From: a virus
Reading direction: 5' to 3' (one strand)
DNA: 64,000 nt
IMG/VR virus record: IMGVR_UViG_3300009509_000031
Location: 29,822-93,821 of that record
Part shown: piece by piece, positions 17,396-25,530 of the stretch
Position numbering within the stretch: position 1 is the first letter of the stretch
Layout: each line of letters begins with the position of its first letter
The notes under the pieces: generated by a model
The model's database searches: none
Seen by the model: only the letters and a program-made list of their open reading frames with translations
What the model was told of the DNA's origin: nothing
Made by a program: the position numbers and the translations under genes

Positions 17396-17653
17396 TTATT
17401 CTGATTCGTGTAATTCTAACCGGGCTAATCGTTGCCGTGCATTAATCTGTTCTCTGTTGACTTGTCTATACGTTTTTCTTTGTTTCAAAATATGCTGTCT
17501 ATGCTTTCTGTAGTATTGACTCATCTTCTTACAGTTTGCGTATGTACGGCACCTATCACAATACTTTTGAACGTTGCTTGTTCTCTCAACCATTTCTTCA
17601 CAGACTTCACACACCAGATACCTTTTACGCTTATGTGCTGGTTCCTTTGTCAT
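17396..17653 (-). CDS. basic zinc-finger protein
   Basis: An 85-residue protein with AAGGAT before its ATG. Residues 15-42 hold CEVC, then YCDRC and a further Cys (YANC), a zinc knuckle, followed by a long very basic helix (KMSQYYRKHRQHILKQRKTY). Probably binds nucleic acid. It is the first gene after a 540-base non-coding gap, so a promoter should lie upstream, though none is clear. Confidence 0.65.
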   Translation of the reverse strand: MTKEPAHKRKRYLVCEVCEEMVERTSNVQKYCDRCRTYANCKKMSQYYRKHRQHILKQRKTYRQVNREQINARQRLARLELHESE

Positions 17654-18191
17654 TATCTTTTATCCTTATCTATAAACGTACATACTTTGGATTATGGTTT
17701 TTGTATGCGCTATCCGTGTTGGGGTACCCACTACCGCTGTTGACACAAGGTGTCGGTTTTTCACTTCCCCCCACCCCTATTGTCCTACATAACAGGGTAG
17801 ATGTGTTCTTTCTACAGTACGTAAGAATTATTCTGTAGTGCTTAGTCGCTTCATTCATTATTTAATCCTGGATTCCTCTACATCGCTTAATGGTTACTTA
17901 ACTGTTTAAGGGATACGGGTTAATTAGTTGTTAAAGATTAATTAACTATTTAATCACTGTTTAAGGAATGCGAGTTAATAGTTAATTAAATGGTTAAGTG
18001 GGATGAGTTAACTAGATACCACTTGTTTAACTATGGCGTACATACCGTAGGTTATTTGTTGTATTAAAACAAAACCATTCTCTTCTTTCTTTGATTCTCT
18101 TCTATGGTGGGTAGGGTGTAGGGGTTTTGGTTTTAGAAATTACAGGGAACCATTCAAGGGGATAGGGCGGGATGTGCACCAAAAGGGTAAT
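17654..18191 (-). other. non-coding region with iteron-like repeats
   Basis: No convincing gene on either strand in 538 bases. The part nearest 17.9-18.0 kb is AT-rich and carries three degenerate direct repeats. CTACAG...CTGTAG (about 17811-17838) is a weak inverted repeat. The stretch near 18.1 kb is G-rich on the plus strand. No strong terminator with a T-run is visible behind the TerS candidate. An origin or control region is possible. Confidence 0.45.
17901..18014. repeat. three degenerate direct repeats (iteron-like)
   Basis: Copies begin at 17901 (ACTGTTTAAGGGATACGGGT, then TAATTAG), 17956 (ACTGTTTAAGGAATGCGAGT, then TAATAG) and 17989 (AATGGTTAAGTGGGATGAGT, then TAACTAG). The first two are near identical over about 27 bases with a 55-base period; the third is more diverged. 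The setting is AT-rich and gene-free, as expected for replication-initiator or regulator binding sites. Confidence 0.5.
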
Positions 18192-19217
18192 TTAAGATTT
18201 GGGTGATGATGGTTTAACTAACCAAGATCCTGTAGATGGGGATTTAGATGATGTATCCGATGCAACAGGTTCTAACGTATCTTTTGGGGGTAGTGGTGGC
18301 GTTACTTTATCGACCACAAAAGAATCACCATCCGTTGTTTCAATAAGAGCTTTATTCTGTTCTGCAAGCAATGCTTTGTGTAATGCTTTATCCGGATCAT
18401 AGTCAGGTAACATTCCATATTCATGGGGTGCTAAATGAGTTTTTTGAGATTCAGCGTATACACCATCATCACGTTTTCTATAAATAGTATGTCGATACTT
18501 CCAATCGGGTACAGCTCTAACAATACCGAATTCATTTCTCAACGGCTTTTTTATGATGCGGGTATACGTGATGTTGGAATGAATAGCAGATCGGGATCCG
18601 AGTAAGGCGTGTCCTTGTGTTGCATCATCGATTGTTTCAACCAATTTCTGCAATTGAATGATCTCAGTAACCAGTTCACCCCGAATATCTTCCGCCTTAC
18701 CATCAATGGATTTACGATCGGCTTTCTTTTGTTCAATCACACCAAAGGTATGCCCCTTGTCCATAATCTTATCGTATATATCCGACATACCACGCAAGGC
18801 TTGAATAGCTGCATTGTACTGCTTCACATCGGGATCATTGATGTAACGTTCATACGTTTTCTGTAGCTTCTTTACAATACCCATCTGAAAGGCAGCATAT
18901 CGAATAAAGGTTTGTTGGGGTGTGGATTGGGCATAATGCCGAATCATATGATCGATAGCGGAATTGAGATTACGAGTTACCGCGTTTTGTGGAATCTGCA
19001 AATCTTCAGCAATCGCTGCAATCGTTTTACCCTCTGAATACATGGATAGGATTGCGTGTTGCCGCTTTCTAACGTAGGTTCGTTTTAACTGCTTATCTTC
19101 TTTAGATACGTTTTGAGTATTCCGAGTATTCTGTTTATGGACTTTGGCCGGCTTACGGGTTGAGACAACCTCTTTGACTTTTCGATTGGCTTTGAATCGG
19201 GGTTTCTTTTTAGCCAT
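18192..19217 (-). CDS. candidate terminase small subunit, helix-turn-helix
   Basis: A 341-residue protein. After a basic N-terminus, residues 52-92 form a helix-turn-helix of the recombinase/sigma type: HAILSMYSEGKTIAAIAEDL, QIPQNAVTRNLNSAIDHMI. Next comes a helical segment (about 104-165) with RYAAFQMGIVKKLQKTYE, YNAAIQALRGMSDIYDKIM and HTFGVI, the order seen in many phage TerS proteins (DNA-binding head, then oligomerisation helices ending near a 'leucine-Gly-hydrophobic' motif). The last 70 residues are Pro/Ser/Thr-rich and probably disordered. It lies 9.7 kb upstream of terL. TerS is the best reading; a transcriptional regulator is the alternative. Confidence 0.55.
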   Translation of the reverse strand: MAKKKPRFKANRKVKEVVSTRKPAKVHKQNTRNTQNVSKEDKQLKRTYVRKRQHAILSMYSEGKTIAAIAEDLQIPQNAVTRNLNSAIDHMIRHYAQSTPQQTFIRYAAFQMGIVKKLQKTYERYINDPDVKQYNAAIQALRGMSDIYDKIMDKGHTFGVIEQKKADRKSIDGKAEDIRGELVTEIIQLQKLVETIDDATQGHALLGSRSAIHSNITYTRIIKKPLRNEFGIVRAVPDWKYRHTIYRKRDDGVYAESQKTHLAPHEYGMLPDYDPDKALHKALLAEQNKALIETTDGDSFVVDKVTPPLPPKDTLEPVASDTSSKSPSTGSWLVKPSSPKS

Positions 19218-19228
19218 GGATACACACG

Positions 19229-19654
19229 TTATACCGTTTTTATCTTAGACAAATCGTTTAAGTCAGGAGTGTTGTTGTTGGTAGTATCCAGATATTTTTG
19301 ATCAGGATCCAGCACTGGATCCAATGTAACAGTATTTGCCCTATCCCGTAACTCGATCGTGTATCGGTGCTGTTGCCCCTTATAACGATCCTCTTGTTTA
19401 TCCTTCGGTAGAGGAATAGCCGTTACAACAACCAACTTTTCACCAAAATATTTGGAGTCATTGAGCCGGCACCATATCCCAATCTTTTCAAAGTCTCTTA
19501 CATCATCTGGAGCAAGATGCTTTCCTAGTGCGTTTTCAGCCTGTAACAGTTCCCCTTTCAATACCCTTAAACGACGTTCCTTGTCTTCATACTCTGCTTG
19601 AAGGTTATACCAGATCTTTACAAGCTCATCTGTTGCTCTATTCGCGGTTGTCAT
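19229..19654 (-). CDS. hypothetical coiled-coil protein
   Basis: A 141-residue protein. Residues 8-45 form a coiled coil (YEDKERRLRVLKGELLQAEN), followed by a beta-rich part. Its start overlaps the upstream stop (ATGA). It directly precedes the TerS candidate, 11 bases away. Confidence 0.65.
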   Translation of the reverse strand: MTTANRATDELVKIWYNLQAEYEDKERRLRVLKGELLQAENALGKHLAPDDVRDFEKIGIWCRLNDSKYFGEKLVVVTAIPLPKDKQEDRYKGQQHRYTIELRDRANTVTLDPVLDPDQKYLDTTNNNTPDLNDLSKIKTV

Positions 19655-19860
19655 AGGTTACCCTTTTCACTGTTTAGCGGTACAGAATGTAAATGGTGTT
19701 GCTTTTCTGCATACACAACGATCGTTGTCTCTCCTACAACCTTTACTGGCCGCTTACACTTATCACACGTTACAACGTGTTCCGTAAAGTCACCTTCATT
19801 AAAAAGCTGTTCCATATACGCATCACACCAGGGGCAATCCGGTAAAGCGATCGTAATCAT
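19651..19860 (-). CDS. 69-residue zinc-ribbon protein
   Basis: Contains CPWC near the N-terminus and CDKC 22 residues later, with His residues between and after. Small zinc-binding protein, coupled by ATGA overlaps on both sides. Function unknown. Confidence 0.65.
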   Translation of the reverse strand: MITIALPDCPWCDAYMEQLFNEGDFTEHVVTCDKCKRPVKVVGETTIVVYAEKQHHLHSVPLNSEKGNL

Positions 19861-20219
19861 GGCTTGCTTGTATTCTTATAGGTGTCTTTTTCTTTTAAGT
19901 AGCGTGCTTTGATAGCCCGGAACATATCAAAGTTACGTGCAATCGTTTGTCCAATGCGGTCTTTTATACCATCAGACTTTGTTACCAACGTTTCATCGAT
20001 GATCGTTTCTGGAACATCTAGGATCACTGAAAACTCATATATCTGATACGCTAGTTCAACAGATCGGGTATACAGATTATATGCTGTTTTTGGTTTTGAG
20101 ATCTCAACATGAATCCCATAAAAAGACAACAGCTCGGATAGGGCTTGTGTTGTTATCCATTCAACCCGGCTAACTAGCTTCTTAGAGTCAAAAACCGTGT
20201 CAAAAACTGCATCCGCCAT
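19857..20219 (-). CDS. hypothetical protein
   Basis: A 120-residue helical protein read from MADAVFDTVFDSKKLV; a start four codons upstream (20231) is equally possible. No recognised motif. It follows the 20.24-20.37 kb non-coding element. Confidence 0.6.
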   Translation of the reverse strand: MADAVFDTVFDSKKLVSRVEWITTQALSELLSFYGIHVEISKPKTAYNLYTRSVELAYQIYEFSVILDVPETIIDETLVTKSDGIKDRIGQTIARNFDMFRAIKARYLKEKDTYKNTSKP

Positions 20220-20240
20220 ACCTACACACATCCAATCTGG

Positions 20241-20336
20241 CCTATCTCAGCCGGTGAATTTCGGGGTTTTACCCCTTGGATCGTGCCTGGAACAGTCTAG
20301 GGACCAAAAAACGCCTTAAAAAGCCTCTCAGAAGCT
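20241..20336 (-). repeat. two-box inverted element, left copy
   Basis: On the minus strand this gene-free stretch reads AGCTTCTGAGAGGCTTTTTA (then AGGC) and, about 70 bases later, GGCTGAGATAGGCCA. The same two boxes at almost the same spacing occur on the plus strand at 49082-49174. The sequence between the boxes is not conserved. Here it lies just upstream of the gene starting at 20219 and includes a GGGG-TAAAA-CCCC hairpin. Confidence 0.6.
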
Positions 20337-20374
20337 CACAAGAAACCCGCATTATTACACACCGGGTATGTACG

Positions 20375-20563
20375 CTAGTCCCTATCATACGGAATAAATG
20401 AATCAAGGAGTAAAACAGATAACACAATCATCAGCACCATCACACCAAAACCGGGTGATGAGTACAAGAAAAAGCGTAGATCGTAGTAATACGCAACAGT
20501 GCCAATAATGCCGGCCAACATCAACCAGAACACGAGTAACAACAATCGATAGTAACGCATCAT
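20375..20563 (-). CDS. small two-helix membrane protein
   Basis: A 62-residue protein with two hydrophobic helices (about 6-25 and 37-55) separated by a short YYDLRFFLYS loop. Could be a holin-like or superinfection-type membrane peptide, but there is no lysis gene next to it. Function unknown. Confidence 0.6.
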   Translation of the reverse strand: MMRYYRLLLLVFWLMLAGIIGTVAYYYDLRFFLYSSPGFGVMVLMIVLSVLLLDSFIPYDRD

Positions 20564-20872
20564 TTAATCCTCACCGTACACAAGCGGCTTAAGTTTATCT
20601 TCCTGGATACTATGCTCAACGATAACTAACCCAACCTCGATCAAGGCGATCAGATCAAGTGCCATATCGGATTCAAGAGGTTTATCTTCATTTTCTTGTT
20701 CAGAGTATCTACAACACCAGGCTTTTAGCTCTTCAAACGTATGTGCTTTATGGGTACTTGTGGCGTGATTGATATACGTTTTGCACCCCTGCCATACTTC
20801 AGACCAATCTGGATAATGCAGTTTACGGGCTGTTTTAACCCGTGGGTTCCTTCTAAACTTAAATCGCACCAT
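20564..20872 (-). CDS. hypothetical protein
   Basis: A 102-residue protein with a basic N-terminus (MVRFKFRRNPRVKTARK) and an acidic helical remainder. No family recognised. It abuts the downstream membrane-protein gene. Confidence 0.6.
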   Translation of the reverse strand: MVRFKFRRNPRVKTARKLHYPDWSEVWQGCKTYINHATSTHKAHTFEELKAWCCRYSEQENEDKPLESDMALDLIALIEVGLVIVEHSIQEDKLKPLVYGED

Positions 20873-20875
20873 CGA

Positions 20876-21127
20876 TCAACACTCCCATTTATTAGAATCA
20901 CGAATCACAGTAATCGGAACAGTGCTTTCAATACTGGTCACAACATACACCCCGTTATCCCGCTTGTAGGCTGTTACCTTTCTGTAAACGTGATATAGAA
21001 GATGGTTCAGTATACGCGGCTTTGTGATCCATGTAACAATGGCGGCTAGTAACCGTTCATACCATGGGCCACCTTCCGTAATAACGATCCAGTTACCCGC
21101 ATCACCCTTTGAAAACCGTGTTGTCAT
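20876..21127 (-). CDS. hypothetical protein
   Basis: An 83-residue basic alpha/beta protein, start coupled to the upstream stop (ATGA). No motif recognised. Confidence 0.6.
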   Translation of the reverse strand: MTTRFSKGDAGNWIVITEGGPWYERLLAAIVTWITKPRILNHLLYHVYRKVTAYKRDNGVYVVTSIESTVPITVIRDSNKWEC

Positions 21128-21648
21128 TTACTGTTCACTTTCTCTTGATTACGAATCACGGATAACCGATCCATCTCTGCTAATACTTCACTTAGTGACC
21201 ACCAACTAGGGTGTCCTGATACAAACTGCAACCGTTTATTTTCAATGAAGGAATGAATAGCTTCCCAATGTTTATTAATCTGTTTAATAGACGGTGATAC
21301 TGTCTTGATCTGTTCAGGATGAGCCAACTGATCGATCAGTGTTTGTAACTGCAAGGATAGTTCCTGCATCCGTGCAACTAAACTTGCTTCCACGCTTGTC
21401 AATGGCCGCTTTAGTTCTGCTGTTTGATTGTCGGCTTTATACCACGTATCGCAATCGTGATAACCTGCTTCATACGCGGCTTTAAGTTCTTCGATCAGCC
21501 GTACTTTGAAATTAATAGCAGCGGGAGATCCAGCGGGATGAACCCGTGTTGTTAATGTTCTTGTTACTGCATAATCATGTAAGACGGATTCAACGGTTGT
21601 TATCCATCTTTTTATACCTGGTGGGATTGGGACTTTCTTTGGGTGCAT
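21124..21648 (-). CDS. hypothetical protein
   Basis: A 174-residue helical protein with a possible coiled coil at about 85-115 (VARMQELSLQLQTLIDQL). Overlaps the end of the upstream gene by 59 bases. Function unknown. Confidence 0.6.
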   Translation of the reverse strand: MHPKKVPIPPGIKRWITTVESVLHDYAVTRTLTTRVHPAGSPAAINFKVRLIEELKAAYEAGYHDCDTWYKADNQTAELKRPLTSVEASLVARMQELSLQLQTLIDQLAHPEQIKTVSPSIKQINKHWEAIHSFIENKRLQFVSGHPSWWSLSEVLAEMDRLSVIRNQEKVNSK

Positions 21649-21904
21649 AATCGCTTTCCTCTCGTTTCAGTTCCGCTTTAAGAAGTTCCGCATAAATCCA
21701 ATCAACAGTATCCGGTTCACTCAAGATCTTTTCTGCTTCACTTTTTAATACAGAAATTGAACCATCCGTGTTTGTTATAATACGCTGTTTTGGTTCATCA
21801 TGGGTGCTTGATGGCCTAGCTAACCACGCCTTTACGAATTCATATACCTTGATTCGTGATAGGGACAACAGATCGCCTGTTGTTGGTCGTTTTCTTCTAA
21901 TCAT
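21590..21904 (-). CDS. hypothetical protein
   Basis: A 104-residue charged helical protein (RRKRPTTGDLLSLSRIKVYE). No motif recognised. Overlaps its neighbours at both ends. Confidence 0.55.
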   Translation of the reverse strand: MIRRKRPTTGDLLSLSRIKVYEFVKAWLARPSSTHDEPKQRIITNTDGSISVLKSEAEKILSEPDTVDWIYAELLKAELKREESDYAPKESPNPTRYKKMDNNR

Positions 21905-22097
21905 GATTAGTGCTGTTTATAGTTTTAACTTCTTCCGTATCCATCCAAGCTGTTATGTAGACTGGGCCGTTAGTGTGCGCCCAAACTGATCGGATGTGCC
22001 AACCTCGTGATCGAATACACTTGATCGTATCATCAACATCCTTGCAAGTGTTCCCTAGTAGACTTGACCTAACACGAAATGTTTTGTATTCAATCAT
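21897..22097 (-). CDS. small hypothetical protein
   Basis: A 66-residue alpha/beta protein (strand MIEYKTFRVRSS, helix KDVDDTIKCIRSRGW, strand HIRSVWA). The compact order suggests a small domain with one helix packed on a sheet. Function unknown. Confidence 0.6.
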   Translation of the reverse strand: MIEYKTFRVRSSLLGNTCKDVDDTIKCIRSRGWHIRSVWAHTNGPVYITAWMDTEEVKTINSTNHD

Positions 22098-22338
22098 CGA
22101 TAATCTCTACACCTGCAGAACTAAGAGCAACCGCGACACAAGACAGAATATCTTCAACCCTGGTAAACGAATGATAGCCGTGATCCTTTGCCACAATAAG
22201 CTGATCCGGTATACTTTTCAGTGTGCTTGCTTTGATCCGTTGCTTCATCCGTTCCTGTGCTAGCTGTTTCCTTAGTCGCTCGTTATCAACCTTTACTTCC
22301 ATCAGCTCTTGTAACTGATCCATGGTTAGCCCTACCAT
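22090..22338 (-). CDS. hypothetical coiled-coil protein
   Basis: An 82-residue protein with a coiled-coil N-terminal half (QLQELMEVKVDNERLRKQLA) and a mixed C-terminal half. The internal Met at position 6 is an alternative start. Function unknown. Confidence 0.55.
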   Translation of the reverse strand: MVGLTMDQLQELMEVKVDNERLRKQLAQERMKQRIKASTLKSIPDQLIVAKDHGYHSFTRVEDILSCVAVALSSAGVEIIDD

Positions 22339-22345
22339 GCTTGCC

Positions 22346-22648
22346 TCAAAATGTGGGTGTGTTCTTTTTATGTTTCTTGATCACTGCAAGTAACCGATCT
22401 GCACACTGCCTATCAGACTGTTTTTCATTTTCTGATAGCTCTGAATAAGCTGTGTTCATTTGTCTCAACCAACGATTAGTGAGGGTTCTAGGTATTGCAG
22501 TTATATACCGGGTTATTGGTTCAAACGTTTCGTTATCCTGTATCACGATCGTTTCTTGCCGGCATTGGCTTAATAGGTACCTCATCCAATCCGCCCATAT
22601 GTCATGGCTGGCTTGTGCAAGCTGTTCCCTTAGTTCAATCACTTTCAT
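22346..22648 (-). CDS. hypothetical protein
   Basis: A 100-residue helical protein with several Trp/Arg residues and a basic C-terminus (KKHKKNTPTF). No family recognised. Confidence 0.55.
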   Translation of the reverse strand: MKVIELREQLAQASHDIWADWMRYLLSQCRQETIVIQDNETFEPITRYITAIPRTLTNRWLRQMNTAYSELSENEKQSDRQCADRLLAVIKKHKKNTPTF

Positions 22649-22666
22649 TGATCATCCGTTTCATTT

Positions 22667-22912
22667 TCATGATCGGCGCAATGCGTGATTACGTGATAGT
22701 AAATTTTCAACGTAATCAATACGAATCTCTAACGCTTTAATACGATCCGTCAATTCTCTAATTTTCACATCCCGTTTTTCAATTTCATCAATCAACACAG
22801 AAACAGTTGCTGCTACATCCGTTTTAAACCCTAATGCCAATTCCCGCTTATACGTTTTAGCTTCAATTGAATCAAGGATCCGCCTTGTAATGGTATCCAT
22901 TTTTGCACCCAT
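22667..22912 (-). CDS. coiled-coil protein
   Basis: An 81-residue protein; residues 40-73 form a clear coiled coil (IEKRDVKIRELTDRIKALEI). Start MDTITRRIL at 22900 is an alternative. It overlaps the small upstream frame in another frame. Confidence 0.55.
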   Translation of the reverse strand: MGAKMDTITRRILDSIEAKTYKRELALGFKTDVAATVSVLIDEIEKRDVKIRELTDRIKALEIRIDYVENLLSRNHALRRS

Positions 22913-23013
22913 GTTCGTATTGGTCCAGTACAGCCGGATTCAAATTCAGAACACCAGACATTGCCGGCTGTATCTTCCTGTGAAAACACATACGTTGTTT
23001 TCTTTGCCGGCAT
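22831..23013 (-). CDS. possible 60-residue protein
   Basis: Starts MPAKKTTYVFSQEDTAGNV in a TAATG overlap with the upstream stop, which supports translation. Its last 27 codons overlap the coiled-coil gene in another frame and look less protein-like. The N-terminal half is the better supported part. Confidence 0.4.
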   Translation of the reverse strand: MPAKKTTYVFSQEDTAGNVWCSEFESGCTGPIRTWVQKWIPLQGGSLIQLKLKRISGNWH

Positions 23014-23549
23014 TAAAAACCTTTTACCCCTTTAAATGGGTGCTTTGGCAACGGCATTACTTTTTGTTGTTGCTGCCTTTGTGGAGCCGGAACGGGTAAA
23101 GGTGCCATAGGGGGTATAAATTGGGATGGTTGTTGCTGTTGAGTGTTGATCTGTGCTGAAGAACTGGTTACTTGCGGGGATCGTCTTCTAACAGGTGTTC
23201 TAGGTCTGCTCTGATAGCTAGCTTGCAACATTTCAAGTTTTGTTGTCACAACAATCAAACGATCAGACAGATCAGAAATTCGCTTCATTTGAGTGTTAAT
23301 CACAGTTGCTTGTTCATCTACCTTATTCTTTAACGTATCCCATACCGCAATCGTGCTTTGTTTCGCCGTTTCAGCCTTCACAGCAACGTTGTTTGTTTTT
23401 TCTTCCTGATTAACACCCATAACAGCATTTACAATACCTAGAATCAATAGAGCGGATGCACCAAGCCCAGTCCCAACATTTTTAACCGTTTCACCAAATG
23501 TTGCCCCCGATTTGCCTTTCTCATCCGGTGTTTCTTTATCATCAGACAT
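23013..23549 (-). CDS. single-pass membrane protein with coiled coil
   Basis: A 178-residue protein, start MSDDKETPDEKGKSG with GGAG eight bases upstream. A hydrophobic helix at about 30-46 (GASALLILGIVNAVMGV) is followed by a coiled coil (about 75-112) and a Pro/Gln-rich tail with a run of Gln (QQQQPSQF). The layout (N-in, coiled coil, Pro-rich tail) resembles inner-membrane spanins but could equally be a virion or membrane scaffold. Function unproven. Confidence 0.6.
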   Translation of the reverse strand: MSDDKETPDEKGKSGATFGETVKNVGTGLGASALLILGIVNAVMGVNQEEKTNNVAVKAETAKQSTIAVWDTLKNKVDEQATVINTQMKRISDLSDRLIVVTTKLEMLQASYQSRPRTPVRRRSPQVTSSSAQINTQQQQPSQFIPPMAPLPVPAPQRQQQQKVMPLPKHPFKGVKGF

Positions 23550-23563
23550 GATCACTCCATAAG

Positions 23564-23743
23564 CTAGTTAATATGAGGTTTGGGTGTTCCCTTAATTGCA
23601 ATATGAATAGGAAAACAAGGAATAAAACAAACCCAGATATGAAGATCATCAGCTGTCTTACAACCTGCAACTAATACCCGCCTAACTTTCCAATACACGC
23701 CGATCCACAAATCTTGTGGTTTAAACTCAACAGCAATTCGCAT
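23564..23743 (-). CDS. 59-residue conserved-type phage protein
   Basis: Reads MRIAVEFKPQDLWIGVYWK and ends FPIHIAIKGTPKPHIN. The text (EFKPQDLWIGVYW, then LHIWVCFIPCFPIHI) looks like a beta-sandwich-type small protein of a kind widely found in phage genomes with no assigned role. The stop lies 15 bases before the membrane-protein start. Strong coding look, small size. Confidence 0.65.
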   Translation of the reverse strand: MRIAVEFKPQDLWIGVYWKVRRVLVAGCKTADDLHIWVCFIPCFPIHIAIKGTPKPHIN

Positions 23744-23748
23744 GATCC

Positions 23749-23943
23749 CTACATACCCCTTTTTTTCGGATCAGATATCGGTTTAACTTCATCTTGTGTC
23801 CACTGAACCCATTGCATGTTAACAGTAACGGGCTTTCCAGCAATCCACGATCGCCATTGCGGAAAGGATACCCAACAATTACGTTTGATGATCTTAAACC
23901 GCTCTGTTTGTGTCACAACGGATATATAAGCTGTTACACCCAT
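23749..23943 (-). CDS. small hypothetical protein
   Basis: A 64-residue Trp-rich protein (CWVSFPQWRSWIAGKPVTVN). No motif recognised; it lies five bases before the 59-residue gene. Confidence 0.5.
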   Translation of the reverse strand: MGVTAYISVVTQTERFKIIKRNCWVSFPQWRSWIAGKPVTVNMQWVQWTQDEVKPISDPKKRGM

Positions 23944-23949
23944 AACAAA

Positions 23950-24228
23950 TTACGATCGCTTAAACAGCCGGCTAAACGTACACTGAATCCGATGTAACAA
24001 CCTGTGAAACCATGTATAACGAATCCAGGCACCGCAAACATTACAAGTGATCCCTGTAATCCTGCAACAAGCCGGATCAGGTTTCTTTGTAAAGGCTAGC
24101 GAATAGTGTAACGACTGATTGCGGTTTGCTAGCTGAAGTTGTTGTGACTGTTCTAAGTTCCGCTGTTTTCGTTGTGAACACGCATCTTCAAACATAGGGT
24201 TGTAACGCGGTTGTGTATCTTCAGACAT
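23950..24228 (-). CDS. hypothetical Cys-containing protein
   Basis: A 92-residue protein with Cys in ACCRITGITCNVCGAW (about 53-68), a possible zinc site, preceded by a Gln-rich helix and followed by a basic tail. Function unknown. Confidence 0.55.
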   Translation of the reverse strand: MSEDTQPRYNPMFEDACSQRKQRNLEQSQQLQLANRNQSLHYSLAFTKKPDPACCRITGITCNVCGAWIRYTWFHRLLHRIQCTFSRLFKRS

Positions 24229-24604
24229 CAGTAACCCCGATCAGAATCACAGAATTGTTGTTCAGCTCTAACTGCAGTTCACTTGACAGATCCGAATCCA
24301 GACAATCAACCTTTTTCAACACGGTATGCAGTAACCTGGAATAGCTGCTAGCAATCGCTTCTGTCTTTGCCCAAACTCTTACTTCACAACCGGCCGTTTG
24401 CATTGCGTGGCACATTGCACGAATCAGCTCTTTTCTGATATCCCCATCAACACACTTATCAAAAATATCACCCTGTGAAGCAAGCACAGAATCCAGGTGT
24501 TGGTTGTACTGTGCAATTCGTGCATCTCTAGCCGCAGTAACCGCTTTCAAAAAATCAATACCAGACCGCATCAAATGGAACGGCAAGGCTTTATCTTGAT
24601 CCAT
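24221..24604 (-). CDS. hypothetical protein
   Basis: A 127-residue helical protein, start MDQDKALPFHLMRSG inside the end of the upstream gene. No motif recognised. Confidence 0.55.
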   Translation of the reverse strand: MDQDKALPFHLMRSGIDFLKAVTAARDARIAQYNQHLDSVLASQGDIFDKCVDGDIRKELIRAMCHAMQTAGCEVRVWAKTEAIASSYSRLLHTVLKKVDCLDSDLSSELQLELNNNSVILIGVTDV

Positions 24605-24926
24605 CATCACTATCACCCCAATTTTTTACGTTAACTATCCTAGCAAACGATCCGTTTGCACCACGTAATTCAATCGTTCCTTTTGGAAGTGTCGGATCGG
24701 GTTCAATCTTAAAATCCATTACTGGATTAGTAGCAAACAGTGCTGTTCTTGGAAACGGATCGGATCGGTTAGGCGGCTTTATTTTAGTGTCAAGCGTATC
24801 CCTGAACGGAGAAAGATACATTGATTTAATCAGCCAACTAACGCTAACGTGCAGATCTTTTGATTCCATTATCCGCTTTAATGCTTCTTCAGCCTTTACC
24901 ACTAACAGCGGTTTCTTCGGGTTCAT
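24591..24926 (-). CDS. hypothetical protein
   Basis: A 111-residue protein coupled to the upstream gene by ATGA. N-terminal helix, then a beta-rich half (KGTIELRGANGSFARIVNV). No family recognised. Confidence 0.55.
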   Translation of the reverse strand: MNPKKPLLVVKAEEALKRIMESKDLHVSVSWLIKSMYLSPFRDTLDTKIKPPNRSDPFPRTALFATNPVMDFKIEPDPTLPKGTIELRGANGSFARIVNVKNWGDSDDGSR

Positions 24927-25108
24927 CTGTTCACCTGTTTATATTGTGACCAGTCAAGATGAAGCTGAATCGGGATCCCGTTCTCTCTACTCTGTAACCC
25001 TTCCTCGATATACCGCTGTAACTCTTTACTGCGATCTGAAAACTTCGGTAACCTCTCATTCAACTTAGCTGCAACACGTTTTGATATGGGAATCATAACA
25101 ACAGGCAT
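24923..25108 (-). CDS. small ribbon-helix-helix-like protein
   Basis: A 61-residue protein. MIPISKRVAAKLNERLPKFS followed by DRSKELQRYIEEGLQS has the strand-helix-helix order of small ribbon-helix-helix proteins, but the strand is short. Possible DNA binder; moderate support. Confidence 0.5.
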   Translation of the reverse strand: MPVVMIPISKRVAAKLNERLPKFSDRSKELQRYIEEGLQSRENGIPIQLHLDWSQYKQVNR

Positions 25109-25114
25109 AACGTG

Positions 25115-25219
25115 TTATCTCCGATCTAATGTACGTTTCACAGACACAATTACACATAACGCACCACTAACAAACCCAAATATAAAACAAAAAAACAAAG
25201 CCGCTATCAGCACAATCAT
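25115..25219 (-). CDS. 34-residue membrane peptide
   Basis: Reads MIVLIAALFFCFIFGFVSGA and ends VSVKRTLDRR: one transmembrane helix with a positively charged cytoplasmic tail. The ATG overlaps the upstream stop (ATGA) and the stop lies seven bases before the next start. Small phage membrane peptides of this form often interfere with host membrane enzymes, but no role can be assigned here. Confidence 0.6.
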   Translation of the reverse strand: MIVLIAALFFCFIFGFVSGALCVIVSVKRTLDRR

Positions 25220-25518
25220 AGTCCTGTAACAACCCTCTTTTTAAGTTTAAAAGCTTTTGAATTAGATCGAATACCGGCTGTTGCTTCTAACAGCCCTAAT
25301 GATTCAAGCTCATATAGTTCCAACAACCGTGCTTTAATTTGTTTACTAGTAAACCAACCGACTGGGAACTGTTGTTTAATCGTTTTCAGCAACAAAAGTT
25401 GTTTCTTAGTTAGCATCGGAGTAACTAACTCTGGCCGCACACCTTCACCACCACATAACGGGCAATCAATACGACAACTGCCGGTTAATGATATACAAGA
25501 ACACTCTCTGTATTGCAC
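25216..25518 (-). CDS. zinc-finger plus winged-helix-like protein
   Basis: A 100-residue protein with Cys in ECSC, SCRIDCPLCGG (residues 5-24) and a helical C-terminal part (TKKQLLLLKTIKQQFPVGWF, then KARLLELYELESLGLLEATA) that resembles a small winged helix. Possible transcription regulator. Confidence 0.55.
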   Translation of the reverse strand: MQYRECSCISLTGSCRIDCPLCGGEGVRPELVTPMLTKKQLLLLKTIKQQFPVGWFTSKQIKARLLELYELESLGLLEATAGIRSNSKAFKLKKRVVTGL

Positions 25519-25530
25519 AACATCCCTCTC

